NCBI GenBank assembly: GCA_963728075.1
Contig: CAVSIP010000008.1
Span: 62,001-126,000, forward strand
Source of the DNA: CAVSIP01 sp963728075
GTDB taxonomy: Bacteria > Actinomycetota > Actinomycetes > JAFAQI01 > DASSKL01
DNA: 64,000 nucleotides
Reading direction: 5' to 3'
Part shown: in pieces, positions 59,404-64,000 of the stretch
Layout of the letters: every line of letters begins with the position of its first letter
Position numbering within the stretch: the first letter of the stretch is position 1
Notes under the pieces: model-generated
Seen by the model: only the letters and a program-made list of their open reading frames with translations
Told to the model about the DNA's origin: nothing
Databases searched by the model: none
Made by a program: the position numbers and the translations under genes

Positions 59404-59462
59404 GGAACGAACCGCGAGTTGATCTGTCCGGCGGAGGCGGTCGGGCCGCGCGCGGACGGCTG

Positions 59463-59879
59463 TCAGGTGCTCGCGGTGAGCGCGGCGCGCAGGTCGTCCG
59501 GGACCGGGCGCTTGCCGGAGCCGTCCTCGGCGACGACGACGTACACGATCCGCGCGAGTACGAGCGGCGCCACGTCGAGGTCGGAGCCGTTGCGGACCTC
59601 GAAGAGCAGGGTGAAGCTCGTCGTGCCCACCGTGTCCGCCCGGACGTGGACGTGGGCCTCGTCGCCGGACCGCAGCGACCCGCGCCAGTCGACCTCGGCG
59701 TGGACGAGCTGGATGTCCAGCCCCACCGGCCCGAGCCGGCCGCCGGGCAGCTGGGCCAGGAACCCGCTGCAGGCCTCGTCGCAGTAGCCGAGGTACCACA
59801 TGTTGAACACGACGCCCTGCTGGTCCACCTCGTAGTAACGGACCGGGGCGCGGTAGACGAACGGCGGGCTGTCCGGCAC
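59463..59879 (-). CDS. 4-hydroxybenzoyl-CoA-thioesterase-like hotdog protein
   Basis: 138 aa from GTG 59879. APVRYYEVDQQGVVFNMWYLGYCDEA carries the catalytic aspartate and the (V/I)(V/F)(N/H) turn of the YbgC/4HBT type. RGSLRSGDEAHVHVRADTVGTTS and the second-half strands are regular. It cleaves an acyl-CoA, probably short-chain or aromatic. The alternative start further upstream lacks family sequence. It stands alone. Confidence 0.88.
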   Translation of the reverse strand: MPDSPPFVYRAPVRYYEVDQQGVVFNMWYLGYCDEACSGFLAQLPGGRLGPVGLDIQLVHAEVDWRGSLRSGDEAHVHVRADTVGTTSFTLLFEVRNGSDLDVAPLVLARIVYVVVAEDGSGKRPVPDDLRAALTAST

Positions 59880-59981
59880 GAGGGAGCAGGCTAATGGCCC
59901 CGCCGCGCCGTCCGACGGCCCGTCCTGGCGGGCCGCAGTGCCCTGTCCGGTACGGCCTCCCGCGGCCACGCTGGAACCACC

Positions 59982-60206
59982 ATGTCGACACCGACGCTGG
60001 CTCCCGCTCCGGGCCGGCACGCCCGGGCCCCGGACCATCACCGGGGCCGGCGGCTGTGGTGGGTCCTGGGCGCGGTGCTGCTGGCGGCGGCGCTGGCGGC
60101 CGAGGCGTGGTTCCTCGTCGTCCGGTTCGACCTGCCCATGCCGCACCCCGTGCCGACGGACACCGGTCCGCCGTCGGTGCTCACCTGCCAGACGATCGAC
60201 TGCTGA
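59982..60206 (+). CDS. Small single-pass membrane protein
   Basis: 74 aa. A basic N-terminal part (APGRHARAPDHHRGRRLWW) is followed by one membrane helix (~26-46) and a short outer tail with two cysteines (VLTCQTIDC). The tail cysteines could form a disulfide or bind metal. No family recognised. Confidence 0.6.
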   Translation: MSTPTLAPAPGRHARAPDHHRGRRLWWVLGAVLLAAALAAEAWFLVVRFDLPMPHPVPTDTGPPSVLTCQTIDC

Positions 60207-60229
60207 GCACCGCGCGGCAGACTGTGCGC

Positions 60230-60802
60230 ATGCCGCTCCACCTCGCGCAGGATCCCGCCGCGGACGCGCTGCTCGCCACTGACCCGCTCGCCCTCCTGGT
60301 CGGCATGCTGCTGGACCAGCAGGTGCCGATGGAGCGCGCGTTCTCCGCGCCGCACCGGCTGGCCGAGCGGCTGGGCCGCGACCGGCTCGACGCCGCGGAG
60401 ATCGCCGGGTACGACCCGGACGCACTCGTCGAGCTGTTCTCCACGCCGCCGGCCCTGCACCGGTTCCCCGGGGCGATGGCCGGGCGGGTGCAGCAGCTCG
60501 CGCGGATCCTGCTGGAGCAGTACGGCGGCGACGCGGCCACGGTGTGGCGCGACGCCGCCACCGGGGCGGACCTGCGGGTCCGCCTGCAGGCGCTGCCCGG
60601 CTTCGGGCCGCAGAAGGCGCAGATCTTCCTCGCGTTGCTCGGCAAGCAGCTCGGCGTCATTCCGCCGGGCTGGCGGGAGGCGGCCGGGGAGTACGGCGAG
60701 GAGGGCGTGCACCGCTCCGTCGCCGACATCACCGACGAGCGGACGCTCGGGCTGGTGCGCGAGTACAAGCAGCAGCGCAAGGCTGCGGCCAAGAAGGGCT
60801 AG
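60230..60802 (+). CDS. HhH-GPD base-excision DNA repair family protein
   Basis: 190 aa. LLVGMLLDQQVPMERAFSAPHRL begins the fold; the helix-hairpin-helix is LQALPGFGPQKAQIFLALLGKQLG with GFG, but the catalytic aspartate of the GPD loop is not obvious (GVIPPGWREAAGEYG takes its place). It may bind DNA without glycosylase action, or use another residue. The C-terminus is Lys-rich. The family is well conserved in Actinobacteria, function untested as far as I know. Confidence 0.85.
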   Translation: MPLHLAQDPAADALLATDPLALLVGMLLDQQVPMERAFSAPHRLAERLGRDRLDAAEIAGYDPDALVELFSTPPALHRFPGAMAGRVQQLARILLEQYGGDAATVWRDAATGADLRVRLQALPGFGPQKAQIFLALLGKQLGVIPPGWREAAGEYGEEGVHRSVADITDERTLGLVREYKQQRKAAAKKG

Positions 60803-60803
60803 C

Positions 60804-61085
60804 TCAGACGGTGAGCAGGCTGCCGTCGGGGTCGACCCGGTCGGCGTCCGGGTCGTCGAACCAGCGGCCACCCGTGGCGAGGTAGCGGAAGTGCACGTTG
60901 GAGCCCTTGGGGAGGGTGACGGAGACGCTGCGCGTGCCGTTGGCCCGCTTGACCAGCGTGTGCTTGCCGGGGGTCCAGTCGTTGAAGTCGCCGACGACGG
61001 ACACGGGGCCCTCCGGCTCGCCCTGCGGCAGGGCGAAGGTGACCTTGACGTCCTTGGACTTGGCGACGGCGGTGCGGCGGATCAC
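60804..61085 (-). CDS. Isoamylase early-set (CBM48/AMPK-type) domain protein
   Basis: 93 aa from GTG 61085 with TGGAG nine bases upstream. KVTFALPQGEPEGPVSVVGDFNDWTPGKH is the glycogen-binding signature (VxGDFNDWxP), and VHFRYLATGGRWFDDPDADR completes the beta sandwich. It may bind glycogen or act as a small subunit of a starch-active enzyme. It stands alone, convergent with the HhH-GPD gene. Confidence 0.9.
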   Translation of the reverse strand: MIRRTAVAKSKDVKVTFALPQGEPEGPVSVVGDFNDWTPGKHTLVKRANGTRSVSVTLPKGSNVHFRYLATGGRWFDDPDADRVDPDGSLLTV

Positions 61086-61216
61086 GTGTTGCTCCAGGGG
61101 ATGATGGGCGCTACTTCGCGGATAGCGTGACCGACCACCTACCGCCCTGTCCCGGGATGTCGGAAAAATCGTCCATACCGGCAACACCTCCGCAGTGCCC
61201 GTCCCGACCGTCTGAC

Positions 61217-62184
<968 letters not shown>

Positions 62185-62188
<4 letters not shown>

Positions 62189-62973
62189 GCACTGCTGGTG
62201 GGGGGACGGCGGCACTGCGCTGGGCGGTCAGCGACTCGCTCGTCATCACCTGGCGCAACCTGGTCGGGGTGCTGCGGCTGCCGCAGCTCATCGTGTTCAC
62301 CTTCGTGCAGCCGATCATGTTCGTGCTGCTGTTCCGGTACGTCTTCGGCGGCGCCATCCCGATCCCGGGCGTCTCCTACGTCGACTACCTGATGCCCGGC
62401 ATCTTCGTGCAGACGGTGCTCTTCGGCGGCGTGCAGACCGGCATCGGGCTGGCGCAGGACATGGGTCTCGGTCTCATCGACCGGTTCCGCTCGCTGCCGA
62501 TGGCACGGTCGGCGGTGCTCGCCGGCCGCACGCTGGCCGACCTGGTACGCAACGTCTTCGTCGTCGCGCTCATGGTGGCGATCGGGTTCGCCGTGGGATT
62601 TCGCATCCACACGCCGTGGTACGCGTTCACCGCGGCGATGGGCCTGCTGCTGTTCGTCGGCTTCTCGTTCAGCTGGATGATGGCCCTCATCGGCCTGTCC
62701 GTGGGCGACGAGGAGGCGGCGCAGGCCGCGACCTTCCCGGTCATCTTCCCGCTGACGTTCGCCTCGAGCGCGTTCGTCCCGACCGCGACGATGCCGGGCT
62801 GGTTGCAGGTGTTCGCCGAGCACCAGCCGGTGACGTACACGATCAACGCCGTGCGCGACCTCGTGCTCGGCGGCCCGACAGCCGTGGACTTCTGGGCGGC
62901 TACCGGCTGGGCGGCCGGCATGCTGCTGGTGTTCGTCCCGCTGTCGGTGTCGAGGTACCGCAAGTCGGTCTGA
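62185..62973 (+). CDS. ABC-2 type transporter permease, DrrB-type
   Basis: 262 aa with six hydrophobic segments. VITWRNLVGVLRLPQLIVFTFVQPIMFVLLF begins it; DRFRSLPMARSAVLAGRTLAD is the conserved cytoplasmic loop of DrrB/ABC-2 permeases; EEAAQAATFPVIFPLTFASSAFVPT is near the C-terminus. GTG start in the stop of the ATPase gene. Partner of 61217-62188. Confidence 0.93.
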
Positions 62974-62974
62974 C

Positions 62975-63778
62975 GTGGACCTCCGCCCGGGCCTGGTGGC
63001 CGCCGCCTGTGGGGCTGTGCTGGCTGCGGGGGTCGCCACGGTGGCCTCCGGGGCGGCACGTCCGGTCGACGAGGGGGTGGCGACGATCCGTACGGCCGCG
63101 GCCACGCTGCAGGATGCCGGCACGTACCGGATGTCCCTCGTCATGACGGTGACGGGTCCGGGTGTGGGCTACAGCGTGGTCGGCTCGGGCGCGTTCGACC
63201 AGGCGCTGCACCGCGCCACGTTCACCGAGAGCGTGCGGGGCCGCCGGGTCGACCTGCGCGGTGACGGTGACGTCGTGTACGTCCACCTGCCGGCTTGCCT
63301 GCGGCCGCGGGCCGGAGGCAAGGAGTGGGGGTCGTACACGGTGCCCGGCGGGGTGCCGGCGGCGCAGGGCGTGGCCGACCCGCTGGCGCTGCTGCGGGCG
63401 CTGGGCAGCAGTGGGCACGACGTCACGGTCGTGGGGCGCGAGGACGTGCGGCACACGCCGACCACGCACTACCAGGGGGATCTCGGCGCGGCGGCGCTGC
63501 TCGGCGTGCTGCCGGCGCAGCTGCGCTCCGAGCAGGCCGGCCGGGTGCTCGCCGCGCTGGCCGGCAGCGGGGTGCCCGTCGACGTCTGGATCGCCGACGA
63601 CGGCACCGTACGCCGGGCCGCGCTGCGTCTGGACGCGCCGCCGCAGTCCGTCTTCGTGACGATGGAGACCTACGGCTTCGGTGACCACCTGGCCGTCGCC
63701 GTCCCACGCCCAGGCGACGCGGCCCGGCTCGCGCGGCTCGCAGACCTGCTGCGGTTGGCGGCCGGTGAGGGCTGCTGA
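62975..63778 (+). CDS. Exported protein, LppX/LprG-like fold suspected
   Basis: 267 aa, GTG one base after the permease stop. Signal peptide at ~1-28 (GLVAAACGAVLAAGVATVASG, cut after AGA-like GAA). No lipobox cysteine. The mature part has long strands (SLVMTVTGPGVGYSVVGSGAFD, VDVWIADDGTVRRAALRLD) of the half-barrel LolA/LppX type that carries lipids. Its place behind a DrrAB exporter would fit passing a lipid outward, but the fold is judged only by pattern. Confidence 0.75.
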   Translation: MDLRPGLVAAACGAVLAAGVATVASGAARPVDEGVATIRTAAATLQDAGTYRMSLVMTVTGPGVGYSVVGSGAFDQALHRATFTESVRGRRVDLRGDGDVVYVHLPACLRPRAGGKEWGSYTVPGGVPAAQGVADPLALLRALGSSGHDVTVVGREDVRHTPTTHYQGDLGAAALLGVLPAQLRSEQAGRVLAALAGSGVPVDVWIADDGTVRRAALRLDAPPQSVFVTMETYGFGDHLAVAVPRPGDAARLARLADLLRLAAGEGC

Positions 63779-63781
63779 CGC

Positions 63782-64000
63782 TCAGCGCAGCTGCGGCAGC
63801 ACGTCGGACGCCAGCACGTCGAGGTGGTCCAGGTCGTGCAGGTCGAGCACCTGCAGGTAGACGCGCTGCGCGCCGGCTTCGGCGAAGCGCCCCAGCCGGT
63901 CGACCACCTCCGCCGGCGTGCCCGTGACGCCGTTCTGCCGCAGCTCCTCGACGTCGCGGCCGATGGCGTCCGCCCGCCGCCGGACGGCCGCCTCCTCCCG
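63782..64000 (-). CDS. LLM-class flavin-dependent oxidoreductase, C-terminal part (5' end outside window)
   Basis: 72 residues of the C-terminus are visible, open to the window edge at 64000. GTPAEVVDRLGRFAEAGAQRVYLQVLDLHDLDHLDVL is the last beta-alpha unit of luciferase-like, often F420-dependent, monooxygenases. The catalytic part is not in the window. Confidence 0.8.
   Translation of the reverse strand, partial: REEAAVRRRADAIGRDVEELRQNGVTGTPAEVVDRLGRFAEAGAQRVYLQVLDLHDLDHLDVLASDVLPQLR

Overview
The window is one high-GC stretch of an actinobacterial chromosome. The evidence is the strong G/C third-position bias, frequent GTG starts, many 1-11 bp overlaps between consecutive genes, and Actinobacteria-typical families: DUF222/HNH, DUF4232, DUF6319, a class III adenylate cyclase with an Rv1264-type N-terminus, heterodimeric acyl-CoA dehydrogenases, the short ArgA, and LLM oxidoreductases. 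I cannot name the genus. No rRNA, tRNA, prophage, integrase, transposase or CRISPR array was seen. It reads as ordinary core and accessory chromosome.

Layout. 1-4.6 kb: end of an HNH gene, a GNAT acetyltransferase, an ECF sigma factor coupled to a DUF4232 membrane protein, maf and dusB. 4.6-9 kb: a cation P-type ATPase (frame broken once), a universal stress protein, a DUF2231 membrane protein and a Rieske lipoprotein, with GGG..TTCG..CCC palindromes that look like DosR-type sites. 9-13 kb: a stand-alone infA and the three-gene proton-translocating transhydrogenase operon. 13.6-18.1 kb: a small helical protein, adenylate cyclase, an ECF importer (S-A fusion, A, T) and an HD-domain protein. 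18.2-20.9 kb: a divergent pair, alkyl-sulfatase-like metallo-hydrolase and cytochrome P450, both riddled with single-base insertions. 20.9-32 kb: acyl-CoA and short-chain alcohol metabolism: two acyl-CoA dehydrogenase pairs, a crotonase, two SDRs and an alpha/beta hydrolase, with argA, a histidine kinase and a ferredoxin reductase between them. 32-41.4 kb: cell-wall enzymes (NlpC/P60, DD-carboxypeptidase), SppA, a tyrosine phosphatase with a fructosamine-kinase-like protein, and intergenic repeat elements. 41.4-52.7 kb: MFS exporter, a third acyl-CoA dehydrogenase pair plus a homomeric one, and two GGDEF-EAL proteins. 52.8-64 kb: P450 with hydrolase, GroES-like protein, NUDIX, a group 1/2 sigma factor with an ECF-type promoter, DsbA-like protein, aldo/keto reductase, minimal zincin, thioesterase, DNA glycosylase, a drug-type ABC exporter, and a partial LLM oxidoreductase.

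How genes fit together. Three alpha/beta acyl-CoA dehydrogenase pairs with SDRs, a crotonase, P450s and hydrolases point to oxidation of branched or cyclic (steroid- or terpenoid-like) acyl-CoAs. No ring-degrading or Mce genes are present, so the substrate is open. Signalling is rich: adenylate cyclase, two dual-domain c-di-GMP proteins, an orphan histidine kinase and two sigma factors. Many genes carry a TAnnnT box 6-8 nt before the start codon, which predicts widespread leaderless transcription.

No clear unprecedented multi-gene system was found. The most unusual items are the block of frame-breaking insertions at 18.3-20.6 kb, the inverted-repeat element present twice (35.0 and 39.6 kb), two sites where a gene end is duplicated around a ~100 bp spacer, a small-protein family present twice, and a 514-aa protein I could not assign.
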